Positions 12,808-27,787 are shown, counted from the first letter of the stretch. The stretch: DNA of 64,000 nt from Taeniopygia guttata (GCF_048771995.1 NC_133026.1:94022501-94086500); one strand, 5' to 3'. Program-made: numbers and translations. The notes: generated by a model from the letters alone, not told the origin.

Positions 12808-15800
12808 CTGTGTGGGTACGGATGTGAGCTAGGAAGGCCATGGAATTGCTACTTCTACACGTCTTCCCACAATACTTGCAGACATTGCCTTGGTTCTCTT
12901 CCCTCTCCCTGTTTATCTGCTCAGTGTCTTCAACAATGTATTTATTGACTTCCCGCAGCAGCTCTTCATGTTGCTCTTTGATGTGGAGAAACAAGCTCTG
13001 CTCTGAATCGAAGGGCTCTGTGCACTTCAAACACTTAAAGGTTGCGCCTCCTTCGGGCAGCTCCTCCACGCTCGCCTGCTCATTTCGCATGTGCCCAGCA
13101 CTGGCCAAGTGCTGGTGAAGGTTGCTTTCTGTGTAAAATGATTTTCCACAGAGTAAGCAATGAAAATGCTTTTCTTTTGAAGGATGTTTCATGGCTATGT
13201 GAACATTTAGTCCGCTCAAACCATCTGCTAGAAAACCACAGTCATCACAGCGAATACGTGTCGATTCCCCAAGGGAAATTCCTTCTGACTTCTTCTTTTT
13301 CCCACCACTTGTTGAAGTGTCTGCTGTCACTGTGAGCTCACTAGCTTTCATTGTCCCTGACATCTGTCCTTCTGCAGAATGGTCAGTGGCCTCCCCATCT
13401 TGATGACTTTTTAACCTCACTATAGAAGAATCAAACTTGCCAATGTTTTGCATTGCCTTTCCTTTATCATCAGCACTGATAACTGTTCCTAAAGCCTCAT
13501 TACTACTTTCTTGCATGCCCTCAGCTGTTGAGCCATCTGCCTCCCAAACATTGTTATTTATAGTTACTTCAGCTTCATGTTGCGCTTCCATAAGGGCTTC
13601 TTCCTCCTCCCCAGTAGGATCCTCTCTGAAACTTCTGTCACCATCTAAACTATGTCTATTTTGTACTGCTTCTCCAGTGTTTCCAGCAAAATTTGATTGC
13701 TCTACTGCACTACTTGTTTCTGGAAGACTTAGCATAAGTGGGTTATTTTTCTCCAGTGATTTTTTTTTGAGACTGTCTTTGTCTCTACACTCTGCTTCTG
13801 GGTTTTCTCTGTTTTCTTCCAAGTTCTCCACACCTTTTTCTGAATTGAAGTTTGTGTTGCTTGATCTATTTTGACTTTCTGCAGTGCAATCATCATCTGA
13901 GTTGAGCAGCTCCTGACCATGCTTACTTTTCTGCACCTCACAAGTGTCTGTTTCTTTAACTGATACTTCCTTGACAAGTTCAACAGCTGTATCTTCCTGA
14001 GGAGTTTGCTGGAATCCTTCACAATAAGGGTTTCCTCCTCCATTTTTAGACTCCTTATCAAGTTCATGTCCTACTGCATTTTGGGAACTGACATCTTTAG
14101 AGATTCTTGGAGATGTATTTTCATTTAAGGCAGTACACTCAGAAAAGCTTTTATTCATATGATCACCTTGTGATGCATCATTGGCACATTTTGTTTCATC
14201 TAAAGTAATTTTTGATTCTCCTGCACTGTGATAGTGCTCCTCTTGAGGCAAAACAGTGCCTTCTTTAGTGATACTTGCTGTATTTGCTTCCTCCCCAGAA
14301 GAAGAACAAACGTAAGATTCTCTTCTAATTTTGTGTTTCTCTGTTGCTGCATGCCTTATCATCTCTCTGCGAGTAACAGCATAGTAGTCACAAGCCATGC
14401 AGTAGTATTCAAATTGTTTTGTATGTTTTCGCTTCACGTGCAGCTCTAAAGAAGCAGCAGAATGAGCAATGAAGCTGCAGTGTACACACTTGTTGTCGTT
14501 TGCACCCACGGCTCTTCTCTGGAAGCTTGGGTCACAGTCTTCAGCAGCCCTCACTGGTTCCAGCAACACGTGCTGGTTTGTATTCAATGGGTTCCTACCA
14601 GGCTGCAAATCTGGCAGCCTACTGGCATTTGCAGCTTTTAACTCAGCATCTCCTCGCTCAACTTCCTGATTGTCTAAGACAGAATTGTCCAAATCTGATG
14701 ACTGGCCACCATCCTCAACATGTTCAGGCAAGGCAATCATGGGGCTGTTAATCTTCTTGCTCATGGATTCAAAATTACCTCCTTCAGGGCTAACAATGAT
14801 TTCCGAGTTCTGTTTTCCACATCCTTCTATTTCAACACGGCTTTTGTGTTTTTTGGTTGCACAGTGACGCTCCATATCTCCTTTGGTGACAGTGTAGTAA
14901 TTGCAAACCTTACACAAATAGCTGTACTGATGACTGTGCTTTCGCCTGATGTGAACAGTCAAATTCGTAACACTGGAAGCCAAAAGGCCACAATGGGTAC
15001 ATGTCCTAGAAATAGTACCTTTAGGTTTCCCTCCTCTAGATGCATCAGCTAAAATCAATTCATTTTCACCAATCCTTTGCTCAAGTGGAACAAATTCCTT
15101 ATTTCTCGATGTGTTTTCCACAGAAGAGGATGAAACACCTATAATTTCTTTATCCAACTCTGTATTTCCACTCCCAGCAGTGGAAGTATCCACCACTGAT
15201 TTAATGCCACCAACACCAACACAAACCTTTACAATACATTCTTCAAAACGTAGTCCAATGTTGTTTTTCCTGGCATTTTCAAGATGCTTGCTTCTTTTGA
15301 TATGTTTCTCCATTCCTTCTTTGCTCAGTGAGTAGAGATTACATGCTTTGCAAAGGAAGTGATACTCTTGTGCATGTCGGAGTTTTATGTGCCTTGTAAG
15401 AACTGTGGAAGATCTTGTCTTATAAAAACACTTTTTACATTGAAATTGCGTTTTATTCAGAACAGAATGCTTTAGTTCATTTCTATGATTTATGAAGGAA
15501 GAGTCTGGAGTTTTTGCTTGCATTGACAGTTCCATTTCCTTTGCAAGTCTTAGGTTATTGTTCGATACTGAGTCACTGTAAGGTACCACTTGCAAGGTCT
15601 GATTACTGTTACTCAATGGAGTAGCTTGCTGAAATAATGAACCATCATGTTTCTCTTTTTTATGATTTATCAGCTCTTCTTCCAATTGAAAAAAAATAAT
15701 GCAAGCTGGACAACTATGAGACATATTATGCACTTCACTCATATGGCTTTGAAGGCTGACCACATTCAAGCTGGTAAATGAACAGAGTTGACAATTAAAG

Positions 15801-17596
15801 CTACAACCACCCATCTGGTGTTTACTCTCCTGACAGTGTTGCTTCATGTCTTCCCTGACTCCAGAGGAATAGCTACACATCTGACAATGAAACAGAATCC
15901 TTTTTATATGAAGCTTTGCAATATGGGTTCCCAAACTTTCTTGGTCATGAAAAACATGACCACAATCCATGCAAGTATGAAGAGCACCATCAGCAGCAGT
16001 AAGTTTAACTTCAGAATCTTTAGGACCTGCAGCGCTAGAAGAAGGGGTATTTTGATTATATTCAGCAAGATCTTGCATTTCTGCAGTAGTATTACAATTA
16101 CTTTTAGCATCTGTTTCTAGTTCTGTATGTGACACAGGGCTTGATTCATCATGTTTAAGCTGTGTGCTGGAGATAGACTTCACATGTACTTTCCGAGTTT
16201 CAGATTTAGGTCTCTTACTATTCCCCAACAAGCTGTATCTTCTTCTAACCTGCCTTTTTAACCTAGAAGACCTACTCTGTCCAAATGAAGACCTTAACAA
16301 GAAAACACTTCTTTTGTGTTTCAGTTTATCAAATCTCCTTGTCCTGTGTAAACTGTTCGATAGCTTTTTGGTAGTTGGAAAGGATTCTGTTTTCTGCAAG
16401 ATATTTTCTGACGTTCCCAGTATTTCTAGGTTTTCAATATGAACTTTATTATTTCCTTCTGTACCAGAAGAAATCAATGTTTCTTCTGTCATAGTATCTG
16501 TTTTTTCAGTGCTAGTGGTATTTGAAGATGGTATCATTTCAACAAGTTCACTGGCATCATTTTGTTTAGACAAGCTTACTTTTGAGCTTTTCAGTGCACT
16601 GCAAACACTTAATTCTTTTGCATCAGCAGTTCTTGTCCTTAATTTATTGGTCCCAGGTTTTGCCTTGACATTCCTCTCTTTGGTTGCAGTAGATTGCTGG
16701 TTTTTAAAGGATTTTTTTGTCAATATCTGTACAAATCCTCCCCGTGCAGCAAGATTTTGGCGTCGAAGGTGAGTCTTGCCAAGGAAATGAGAATTTAGAA
16801 GACTCTCTTCAGCACTCTGAAAACCACAAAGATCACAAGAAAATATCTTGGATTTCTCACAATCTCGCTTAACATGCATATGTGACGCTGGATTACACTC
16901 ACCTATGCAACTACACTGAGGGTATGTTTGCTCTTTGGATGGTTTAGAGATGCTTTCTTGTTTATGTTTTTCCTTATCAGAGCAGGAAGGTAAACACTGA
17001 TCACTCATTTTGCCTTTAGGGTTTTTGTCTATGTTTCCAGCTGTACAGACAACACTGATTTCTTCTGAAGAATGTAATTTATCAGAAACAGCAGCTGACA
17101 TGTCTTGTGAATGTTTATTTTCCTTGTGAATTTTCAATATGGCATCATCAGAAGCACATCTGAAATCATAACGTAGGCACAGGATATCTGAATTAAATAA
17201 GTCACTATCAGGACAACTGGTGACTCCTTCCTTCTTTACAGCTCCAGCTATCATACCACATGATTCTCCAGCTAAAACTTTTTGCAGTTTCCTTCCAGTA
17301 TCTTTCATGTCTTCCGAAGAACTCAGCTTTCTTTTCCTGGAGACATTTTCAGGTTTCTCTGCTTCAATAACATCCAGGTTTGGTGATTCTGACAATGCTG
17401 TTTTGTTTGTACCATTCTCTTTTTCTTTCTTTTTGAGGTTCCTGAACACTTCATCTGATGTAAGCCTTGTTTTCTCCTGAGATGAAGAGTCACATCCAGC
17501 ATTTTCTCCTGATGTATTTCCTAGGGATTCTTCTGTCAACTCAGCTTGTAAATTCTCATCAACATCATCTCTCTTCTTATTTTCATCTCCATCCAT
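12808..17596 (-). CDS. ZNF407: ZNF407 zinc finger protein, giant exon 2 coding part (partial gene)
   Basis: Single uninterrupted reading frame of 1596 codons plus one base, ending at a donor (ACACAG then GTATGG, intron starting at 12807). The start is the ATG at 17596 (MDGDENKK); the frame runs open 7 codons further upstream to a TTG, but that lies in 5' UTR. It encodes 15 well-formed C2H2 fingers: one near residue 254, four at about 542-650, three two-finger modules at about 720, 864 and 1036, and four at about 1450-1596. Long Ser/Glu/Lys-rich, probably disordered linkers separate them. A degenerate finger (second Cys replaced by Tyr) sits near residue 140. Human ZNF407 is about 2250 residues and has the same huge second exon, so roughly 70 percent of the protein is here. 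Family knowledge: a nuclear DNA-binding transcription regulator, linked in humans to adipocyte gene expression and intellectual disability. I see no frameshift or stop. Orthology rests on finger content, exon structure and the neighbouring CNDP1. Confidence 0.95.
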
Positions 17597-17640
17597 TCTT
17601 AACAGTGATATTACCAATTTAAGATCATTTGGTTTAGCAC
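17597..17640 (-). other. ZNF407: ZNF407 exon 2, 5' untranslated leader and splice acceptor
   Basis: The exon begins right after a good acceptor (TTTGTTTTGTAG, ending at 17641) and gives 44 nt of leader before the ATG at 17596. No upstream ATG occurs in the leader, so initiation at 17596 is the simple reading. This implies a non-coding first exon upstream, which fits the CpG-island donor at 42600. Confidence 0.8.
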
Positions 17641-20600
17641 CTACAAAACAAAAGAGTTATTGTTAGTCTTTTATGCAAACTTAAAGGTTAAAATAATCAA
17701 ATTTTAAAAACACCATGCGATATAGAAAATTAAAATCATGGCAGAAAGAAAGACACAATGAAAGATATGAAGTGACAGTTTCACCATGGTATCTAAACCA
17801 CCTTCTAGTCACAGAGGTCTCATTGTGATGAGCACCATGTGAGCAAACATTTAGATCTCACAGTTTTTATGTACTCAAGTTATCTTCTACATGCTTAAAA
17901 CTTGGGCAGACAATCATGACCTTTGCTTCTGGAAGTATATTTAGGACCCAAAATACTAACAGCTTCCAGGGAACTGGTCACGGAATATTTGACTTTTCCT
18001 GAACTAGAAAATCAGCTTCCCAAATTTAAAAGTTCCTAGGAGAAATCATGACTGCAACAAGCAGCAAAACAAAGCCAGCATAATTGTTAAATATTTTAAG
18101 TATGCAACTTGCTTTCCTTCCTCTGCTTAGATTACCTGCTAAAGAGAAAGAGGGAAAACACAAACAGAACCATGTTCTAAAAGAATATGCTGCAAGTATA
18201 GCTTCCCATAAGTCCTAAAATATCCTCTAAAACATCATTTCCCAACTGGGAAGGAGGGAGGAAAAGCAAAAAGTCATGAAATAACAGTGCAGAGAAGGGT
18301 AGCACCTTTGAGACCCAGCACAAACTCTAACCATTCAAATCCAGTTACCAAAAGCTTTTGCTCAACTGCCCAGTGTGACCCTCCTGCTCTCAAGAAGATG
18401 CCGCCACTAGAAAACTGATGCTACCAACACAGTTTATAAAAGGAATGGGAAATCAAATATTGACATTTATTACCTTTTCATTTTGATATGAAGCAACTGA
18501 GAATTGAAAATGCATTTCATTTTAACAGATGATTAAATACTAAATGTTTATCTATGTGCTTTACACTATGATTTAAACATCAATTTGCTGCAGATCCAAG
18601 TATTCAGTTTTTTTGTTCAGTTACCCATTGAATGAGGCCATGACCACACTTGTAAGTACTTCCTGACAAGATTAAGTAATTGCAATGTTGATACAGATAG
18701 CGTAGGATACAAAAAACTATTCAAGTACAAGTTAAAAAAATAATTATGCTTAAATTTGAGAACAAAGTAGGAAAGTATTAAACTGAGAAAATAAATTCAA
18801 ATCAATTGGACTGATTACCTATGGAAGTAAAAAAGTGTTTTTCTCCTTAAGAATAATTTATGAAAGGTCCCTAAGGAATTGAGGGTACATTAGTCTCATA
18901 CATTGAACAGTTTTTCAACTGCAGGTCTCTCACTGAGCTGAAGCACTGACCAAACCTATACAAAGCTAGTTATACCTAAATAACAAAAGGATAACCAGGC
19001 TCTAGACCACAACAGCCCTTTGGAGGATCATCATATTGTCCCCTAAATATGGCTTTCTGATTCTTATGCACTACTATTTTTGTTTCTTCACAAAACCATG
19101 ATGGAAACTTATCACAATTAGTCAGAAGGAAAAAAGTTAGGGCTATATTCTCAGGTGGTATAAGTCAGCACACTGTTAGTATGTTCAAAAACACTACAGC
19201 AATTAATAGCAGGACCAGATGAAGTCTTTGAAGTGCAAACTTACCCAGAAAAGGTTGGGCACTGCTTGGGATACAAAAGAAAAAGATCACATTAATAATA
19301 TGTGGTTTAACTGCAGTACAGCTTTATTTATATTATGCAAAATAACAAGTTACTTCAGTGACAGGTGTCATCCTAAACAAGCAACCATGGGTCATTTGCC
19401 TTGCTGCACCTCCACAGCAGGTTCCCAGCCCACCACCAATTTTATGGCCTGGGGAAGAGCAGCAGTTTTTCTTTTGCTGTACAAAACTATTTGCAATCTC
19501 GAACCAATTCTCCATCTTCTTTATAGGCTACTTCCTTCTCAGACCATAAGACGCAATTTCTCTCCAGCTGCACAGCAGGCTACCTGTGGCAACACATGGT
19601 AATGACACACCTTTACCAACTTCATCACTACCACACATCTAAGTTTCCATGAAAAAAGTCTACACCTGCACACCCTTCCCAAAGTTACATTTGCTTCCAT
19701 CATACTTCCATGTAATCTATTATATATAAATATCACCACATGGGAGTCTGCACCTGCATGAAACCAAAATCCAGAAAGTATTCTCTATGAAAGCAAACAA
19801 CTATGAGGAAGTTACTGTTGTCTCTCTAAAACTGCCCCTATATTAATTAATCTAAGGAATTAAATAGCCTCCAACTTCTTTTCGCGCTCTCTTAAAGCTG
19901 CCTGTAGGACAAGAGTGCATGTTCTGATAGGTACTTAATAGCTACTATCATTACTTTTTGGTGGTGCCATGATCAGCAATTTGTTGAGCTCTGCTCAGTT
20001 CTCCACATCTCACAGAAGATCTGGAGCAGTGGACCAAGTCTCTGCTTCTTCCTGCTACAGCCTTTGCTCAGATCACACTGCCATGCCTCTAACACAATTT
20101 CAATAGCACATAGCTCAGCCTCCTTGATGGCAGAGTAGTGCCTCACACCCAAATGCAGCTGCGGGCTCCTTCTGGCACAGATATATTGCAGAAATGGCTA
20201 TCACTACTCAGGCATTCAGCACACCATTAGCTTCTTCTAGACAAAAAGAGCCTGTAGTGCTAGCTCTGCTGTAAGCTTCTCTCCCAAAAGCTCTCTCCCA
20301 GATTTGTCACTGCTACTAGGACAATGGGGAAGCACAAGCTGATCATAAATCTGAGAGGTCCTAATCCTCTGTCTGCCTAAACCAATTCACTTCTGCTCTC
20401 AACGAAGTCACCACACTAATTAAGGGCCATTCTGCAGATGGTATTGTAATATAGAAGAATCAATGCATTGGAGAAGGCATCAACAGAACTCAAAGTTTGG
20501 ACAGTTCCAGTGACCACATAAAGTCAAACGGTTTCTTTTGCAAAATAAATCTTGGATCAATCCTTAGTCTGACATAGGGATCATCATCACAAGCAAATTA

Positions 20601-23600
20601 GCATCTGGAATTTTATTAACCTAATCAAAGAACACACTCTAGATGAAACAAGTAACCCTCTGAAGCCACGGCACCTTAAGCATATGCTTAAATCTAACTC
20701 CTACTTTTTAGTGCAATCAAGTAAGCCTCTTGATAGCAATGCAATGATGCCAAACGCGTACAGCAGTATGAATGGGGAAGATCAGCTTCTGAACCATGGA
20801 TCAAGACTAAAATCAATGCAAGATGTAAACTTTCTTGTGTTTCCTGCTACCTTCATCTTTTAAAGCATCATCTGGAAACATTTTTAGAAGTAACAAGTAC
20901 TTAAAGTGCAACAATACGTAACCACCTAAACTATTGCATAAATAAACCAAATGTATTTATATAGGCTCCAAGACGGCGCCAATGGTAATGCCAGGTACAG
21001 CACAGCAGAAAACTGCAGCACAGGATCAATCCCAAGCTAAGCAGACAGCAGTCAAATCCTCATATTTCCACAGTTTAAAAGCTGGTTCTGTCAAACAGTG
21101 CTCTCTTAACATCATATTCGATGTTCAAAATGAAGCTGTTCTAACTCAAAAGTGGGTTGACTTTTTGTAACATAAATCTTTTGTTAATGTTCATATAAAT
21201 CAAGTATAGCTGAACAGATCCTTAAAAGATATGACCAAAAATTAATTTGCCACATTAGCTTCAGGTTAACAAATTCTTCTGCTTGGAGACAGTCATACAT
21301 TACCTAATGCATTTTAAGGTTCTTTGCAGTACAGTGCTGTTCCTGAGTTTTGGAAAGAAACCTATTGTGGCATCAAAATTTTAGCTCAGAAAAAGCTGAG
21401 CTCAGTAGTTCTATTGTAAATAGGTGCTCAAACATAGTGCTTTTCTTCAATAATTTTCTAAATATCTGAAAGAAGTAAAATATGATTTTAACATCTTCAA
21501 AAGCAGCATGTTTGTTACGTATGTTACATCTGCACAGGCCAACTATTCAAATCCTTACAGAATGCATAAGACATACATTTTTAAATTGCAAGGGCATAAT
21601 ATGTAGTATTTTGGCTACATCACATAAACCAATATACCTACAGATTCTCCCCTTTCATCCAGTGGGATTTCCAAATCATCAGAATCATGATGGTTTTTTT
21701 TCACTATTTAGACTAATTTAAAAGACATCACACAATCACAATTCACCACCATCTCACTATCTGTAAAGTAGAAAATTCATACAAAAAAAAAAAAAAGAAA
21801 AATAGCACTTCTTGAGCAGTCACCACCATTTTTTACCTGATTACAACTCACTTTTGCATTCTTCATACAAAGCTTTTTTGTATATTGACATAGTGTCTGC
21901 TACACAAGCATAAGTAATTTGTGGACAGAAGCTGTTTAAGCTGTTTTCTTTAATGAAAATAGAGAATATTGGATTTGAGTGTTCTAATTTTTTACCACTG
22001 ATCCAAAAAAACAGTATATAATGTCTTACTATGCCAAAAGGTGGAGACATTGCAGGTAAGCTTTAAGTGTAAGATCTGCACTGCTCTAATCCTCAGATGA
22101 AATTTAGAAAGTAGTACTCTTAAATTAAGATCAAAAGGACAACTAAATTAGCAACTATTGATAAACCTGTAGTAAACTTCAAAATTACTTCACTTGATGG
22201 TCAATACAATTTTATTTACTTCTCTTTTTGGTCATGTGCCAAGAGAAGGGGTAGAGTTGTGTACAGAAGGACACAAAAAAAGTTTATTTACAAGTACTAA
22301 CTTTACTGGGGTTTTTTTGTGTTTTTTTTTTTAAATGCTAATCCTGGCATTAGAATTTCCAGAGCACTTCTCAGTTACAGTACTATCATCTCCAAGTATT
22401 TAATGCCCAATCTGCAGTGTTTGTAAAGGATGCGACATATGGAAAACAGTTTCTTTTTTTTCCAGAATTCCCCTTTTCAGATAATTAATTCTTTCAATGA
22501 AATCATGGATACAATAAAGCAAAATCATTTTAATGAGCTCCTTAAATAGTCTACACAAAACTGCATGCTAACAACTCATCTCAACATATGACCTTTGTGT
22601 CAAATAAGCATCTTCTCAGGGGCATATCATCCTTCCTAAATTAAATAATATGTCTGTCTTATGGCCTTACAAAGTTATCTCATTTCCTTCAGAAAGACTA
22701 ATCTAAGCTAACAGTCTCCTCAGTAATGGAATACAGGAGACAATATGGTTGTCAATTCAAATGGAACAAAGATCACCTTTCTTTTGAGTAAAATTTGATT
22801 ATATCCACTACAAACATTTGTTTTCCCTTGTAGCTCAAAAATGCTGGACTTAGAGCTTTGCATCATGAGCATGGTTTTCACATAAAGCCACCACTTTCCT
22901 AGGACATCAGAATCTCCACAGGAGACTTCTAAATAAGCTGCAGACTTCCAAGACTAAAGATTTTGAAATTTCCACACAGATCTATCCAGAACAGTTCAAG
23001 TGAAAAAATGAAAAGCCCCCTGATAGTCATCCCCTGTGTATCACTGAAAATGGGGAGTTATCTACATCCATTAATTTCATTTTCTTACAGCCACCAGAAA
23101 AAACTGTAACGGCATGACAAGGAAATGCACCTGCAATACTACCCACATCCCGCTTGCTTCTGCATCCAAACCACTCAGAGTCCTTCCAGGTGGGCAGAAA
23201 TTGGCAAGACAAAGGCTCCCTAGTTCGTCATCCACTCATTTCAGAAAGAGCCAAATGCTGCTAAATGCAGCAGGGACCACTGGTTAGATCAGCTTTGAAG
23301 AGGAAGTCAAAAAAGACACACAGAGATATACACTCATTTCAAGTGCAGTCAGAATCTATAGGAATGTACGTGCAAGACAGAGAATTAGAGGAAATGCACT
23401 AGTATCTCCTAAAAATTGTTATATAAACTCCAGATTTTCAGGTTTTGAAAATTCAATGTGGTCTATATATTTTGAATTTTAAAATCAAAGAATTTAGTTT
23501 CCTGAACAACACATACATGTAATAATAGCAATAAAAACATTCAATTGAAACTTCTGAGGATGCAAGAAAGACTGAATTCATACAACACTGTGATATTTAT

Positions 23601-26600
23601 GGATGAAAAGCAATTTCTAAGTATTTGCAAAACACTTCATTTTTGAGGGTTTATCAGATCCAGGAAAGAAATTTCCAGGAATTAAGTACCATTTTCCACA
23701 TACACTAGTATGTTCTGTGGTTTGTGGGAATTCTCTAAATGACATGCTTTCATGCAAGATACAATTCTCACCAAGTACACCAATTAAAAAAAGAGAGAAG
23801 CAAAAAGTAAAATGCAATTTGAATCCCTTTGTACTGTTGGCTGTAGTACCTCTTATGTACAGTGGATCACACCAAAATTCATCAGAGAAATACATAGACA
23901 CTATCACTGACACCTGAAAAAAATGTTGAAATCTTAACTTTTTCCTGAACTTTGGCAACAAAACATAAAAGCAAGTTGTAATGGCTGCTACTTGTAAATT
24001 AGCTCTTGTAAATTTTACCCTAGACACCTGGTCCTAAGAAGCCCTATTTCCTCCTTTAAAAACACAGGAATTATTAATTTCCTAGAAGACTACTCTGGTG
24101 TTAAATATTTGTGAAGACCTGCTAAATTTCCATCAACTTTTTCTCAAAATTAAATCCAAAAGACAAAAAAAGGATGGCTTTGTTGGCCCCTTGCTTAAAA
24201 CTACTATTTCATACAGAAAGCAACATGAGGCCCCTATCATCACAGCCTGGACATATTTGTCATCTACTACTACTGTATTTATCACTAGTGAAATTATCAA
24301 AAGAATACATGCAGCAATGGGTGTATTTATGGGCATGCTTCTCACTCTTGTGCACCCTGTTTTCCTTATCTGCTGCCTCTTCAAGACGCTCAATTGAAAA
24401 GAGCTGCACGAAGTTTTGGCTGAACAGGTAACATAAAAACTTTGGATTTTTTGTGTGATAGGTTAACAAAGTTTCCAGAAAATACAAAGTGTACATATGC
24501 TTCTAAAAAAAAAGGGGACGTTAATAAAAATAAAAGCATTCTGATGACCCCTGGTGGCCACTACATACAAGGAAGTAATTGCACCCCATCTGAGAAAAGC
24601 AGAACAGAAGAGAGTTACATATTCTATTGGTAGGCATAGATAAAGAAATGACAGCTGATATTATTCAATTTGTATATTTATTAGAATTTACATATTTACA
24701 TGTCTGTCTATATCAAACTACTGTATTACGGTAGACACACAGACATACTCAAAAATTTAACTATTAGAAACAAATCTTCTTTTTCTCTTCAATGAAATAG
24801 AAGTGAGCACACTGGAAGTATTTCAACTCAATCCTAAAAGATATACAAAATTAACTTTTTTCAGTTTTGATTTTCCAGTTGGGTTGCTCACATAAAAGAG
24901 AGGGTGTTGAGGAGAAGCACAGTGGAAGCAGAAGGCTGCCTCACACCAGGGTGCACTCAGAAGGGTTCTATGCAATAGATGATGTCCTAAATCCCTCCAG
25001 CACAGGCAGTTCTCCAGCACACTTTAGCAAAGTAAACAAACCAGCCTTTCCTTCTTTATATTTATATATTTATATTGGACTTCTACCAAAAAGAAATGAA
25101 TATCCATCATTAGGAATCAGTATAAAAAGGTGATAGCTGTACACAGACCTCAGCTAAGGAGAGGGTAAACCCTTAACACACAAGTGAAAAGCTGCATGAC
25201 AAATCACAACTTTTTATCTTAATACTTTCCTGTAATACATGCAAGCAATCACAACAGGGCTGCCATGTCCTCTGCAACAGAGAGAGGGATTTTTTCCCCC
25301 AATAACTTAGAGATCCTGACTGTGACTTAAACCATGCATAGCTGTGCAAAGCCTGATTCCTCCAGAAGTAACCATTACCTGCGTTCAGGTGAACAAACCC
25401 ATGCTTCAGCTATAGTCATTGCAGAACTTGTAATGCTACATAGTTTTGTACTCAATTCACCTTAAATTTCCACCTGTGACACATCTGTCTGTGTCAAGAG
25501 ATAGAAACCAATACAAGATGGCAATGGGAGGAGTACCAGTGATGGTGGCAATGTGAGCCCAAGTACTGGCAATATGGGATGATACAAAAATTATTCATGA
25601 CTTCTGTGATAGCAGTCAAGGGATACTACTATCCCTTCCCCATCCTCAAGCCCTTCACTAGAAGAACTAAGCCTCCTGCACTTCAGCTGAGGACCAAAAC
25701 GAGGCTGAAGGCCAAGCAAGCTCCCACTTCTCCCCAGCAGAACACACTCTTGGTCAGCAAGTGCAGAGTGAAAGTGAATGAGGGAGGAGGCATGGCTGTC
25801 CCAGAGAGAGAGGCCAGAGGATGCCAGAGCAGCTTCCATCTCCTGTTGCAGCCCATATAATAAAACCACTTCTTCCCAGAATGGGTCCTAGGCAGATAGA
25901 ACTGAAGGAGGGAAGGAATTGAAGACAAGGAACAGGCCCTTGCTGATACCACCATCACTTGTAAAATAAAACCCTTTACTAGTCCAAAGCATTCACACTT
26001 ACTGATAGTTTGGCAACAAATACCATGAAGGTTTCAAATCTGCGGCTAGTTAACAGTATCCATTTTCTCCATGTCTATTCGTTTCAAATAAAACAAATTT
26101 GGTGCTTGCTTAAATCAGTCCCTCAAACTCAGCTCTTTTCCAGAGCCAGCAATATGCCTAAGCACGTGCACAGTGATCTGTGTAAGGCACACATGCTCAA
26201 CTGCATTCCCAAACAAGGAATCACCTGACAACTTTTTCACCTCTCCTGCGGGAGTGGTGCATGGAGTGTAGCAAGAGGGAACAGCTGCACTGGGGACCAC
26301 TTCCCTAATACCTAAAAAAATTATGAAGCTTCACTCTGCTCTAAGAGCTGCACCTTGCTAACTGGGTATGTTAAGCGTACAAAACCCTTTCCCTATTTTG
26401 AAGCACACTGTTTAACAGCTACACAAGACTGCAACGCATTTCCTTCTGTTGACGGCTTTTTAAATCAAACTCCAATCTCCAGTCAGCACCACAATATCAA
26501 ACAGCTCCCTGGGAAATATCAGCAATGGAGCCCAAGGTGTGGGGAGTCTCTCCCTCCCACCAGAGCCCAGCAGCCACACAGAGCCACTGCTAACCCCACT

Positions 26601-27787
26601 ATCATCTGGTGTGATCAAGGTGGCAACACAGCCCTCCTCTTCCGCAGACTAGGAAGATATGCCTGGTGACCTTGGGCATGGCCTTCTGCTCCTGGAGGCA
26701 CTCCTGGGCAAGGAGTACAGATGCTGCTGGACCCTGCCCAGGTACAGCTCCGGGGCATCACAGAAGGTCATGGAAGGACTATGCAGTGCTTGCCTGGGCA
26801 AGGGGACCTTGGGAGTTGGGGCAGAACTGGAACTTGGTTGCAGAGACTCTGTATTTCCTCGATACATCATCGCTTCTTCTCTCAGGGATGCTTTAGGAGA
26901 CTGTTATTACTAAAAATGCTACTAATTCCCTGAAAAACACCAAGTTGAAATCAATCCCACAAACTTTCCCAAGATCAATAGGTCTTAACAAACACAGAAA
27001 ACATACACAGTAGCAACCACGGGCAAGTACCAGGAGACCAAGCTAGAGTAATAAATTGCACCTGCTCCAACACTTTCCTGGCAGGAAAAAATTGACAAAT
27101 CACTAAGCAGCTCAAACACCCACAGGATGTGAGGGACCACAAGATGGGTGACCCACGTGGTGACTTTCCAAAGCAAAGCACAGCCAAGACACAATGCCAG
27201 ATCTGCCTCCCACAGAAGGGCAGAGTTTTAGCAGCTCTCAGTTGATGGAGCAGCCCAGACCACAGAGTCAGTCCCTCTGACTGAGCAATGTGTGCACAGA
27301 AAGTGACTGCAGGTTCAAGGGGATGCTTCCTACAGTAAAGGGTCCTGGTACAGCCTGTTTATCTCTCAGAGGATAAAAAGAATAGTCATTTGTTTCATTC
27401 ATCAACAGTCATTTTCCTAGTACTCGCCCTGGGAAAAACTTTTACAAGTTAACTCTTTTCCTCGCTGTTATCATCAATGGAAAAGAGACAACAGTGTCAA
27501 ATTAAACCTTACAGTTAACAGAGCAAAAATGTTGGTTTATGTCTTTTACAGTGAAACCTAACATTAAGTGTGCTGTTCCATCATGAATTTTCCAGAAGAT
27601 TTGAGCATCACTTCCTATTTTTCACCCAAGAGCTATGATTCAGACTTTCACTTTCTGGTAAATTTCATGAGTATTTGATAATCAAATGCAACTTCTGCTT
27701 TGTCAGCTAAGCAGCCTTCCTCATCCTAAAGCACCAAATTCTTTTTACATGAAACAGGAAAGGAATTCTCTTCTAACAGTGATCCTG

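Noticed and set aside
13437..13874. 145-codon plus-strand frame and other plus-strand frames across 12.8-17.5 kb
   Set aside because: Antisense shadows of the ZNF407 coding exon.
17597..17617. Start of the ZNF407 frame at a TTG upstream
   Set aside because: No ATG there; the ATG at 17596 begins a MD-type N-terminus like human ZNF407, and the upstream codons are leader after the splice acceptor.
23617..24027. 136-codon minus-strand frame in intron 1
   Set aside because: No family resemblance, no consistent splice sites and composition like the surrounding intron.
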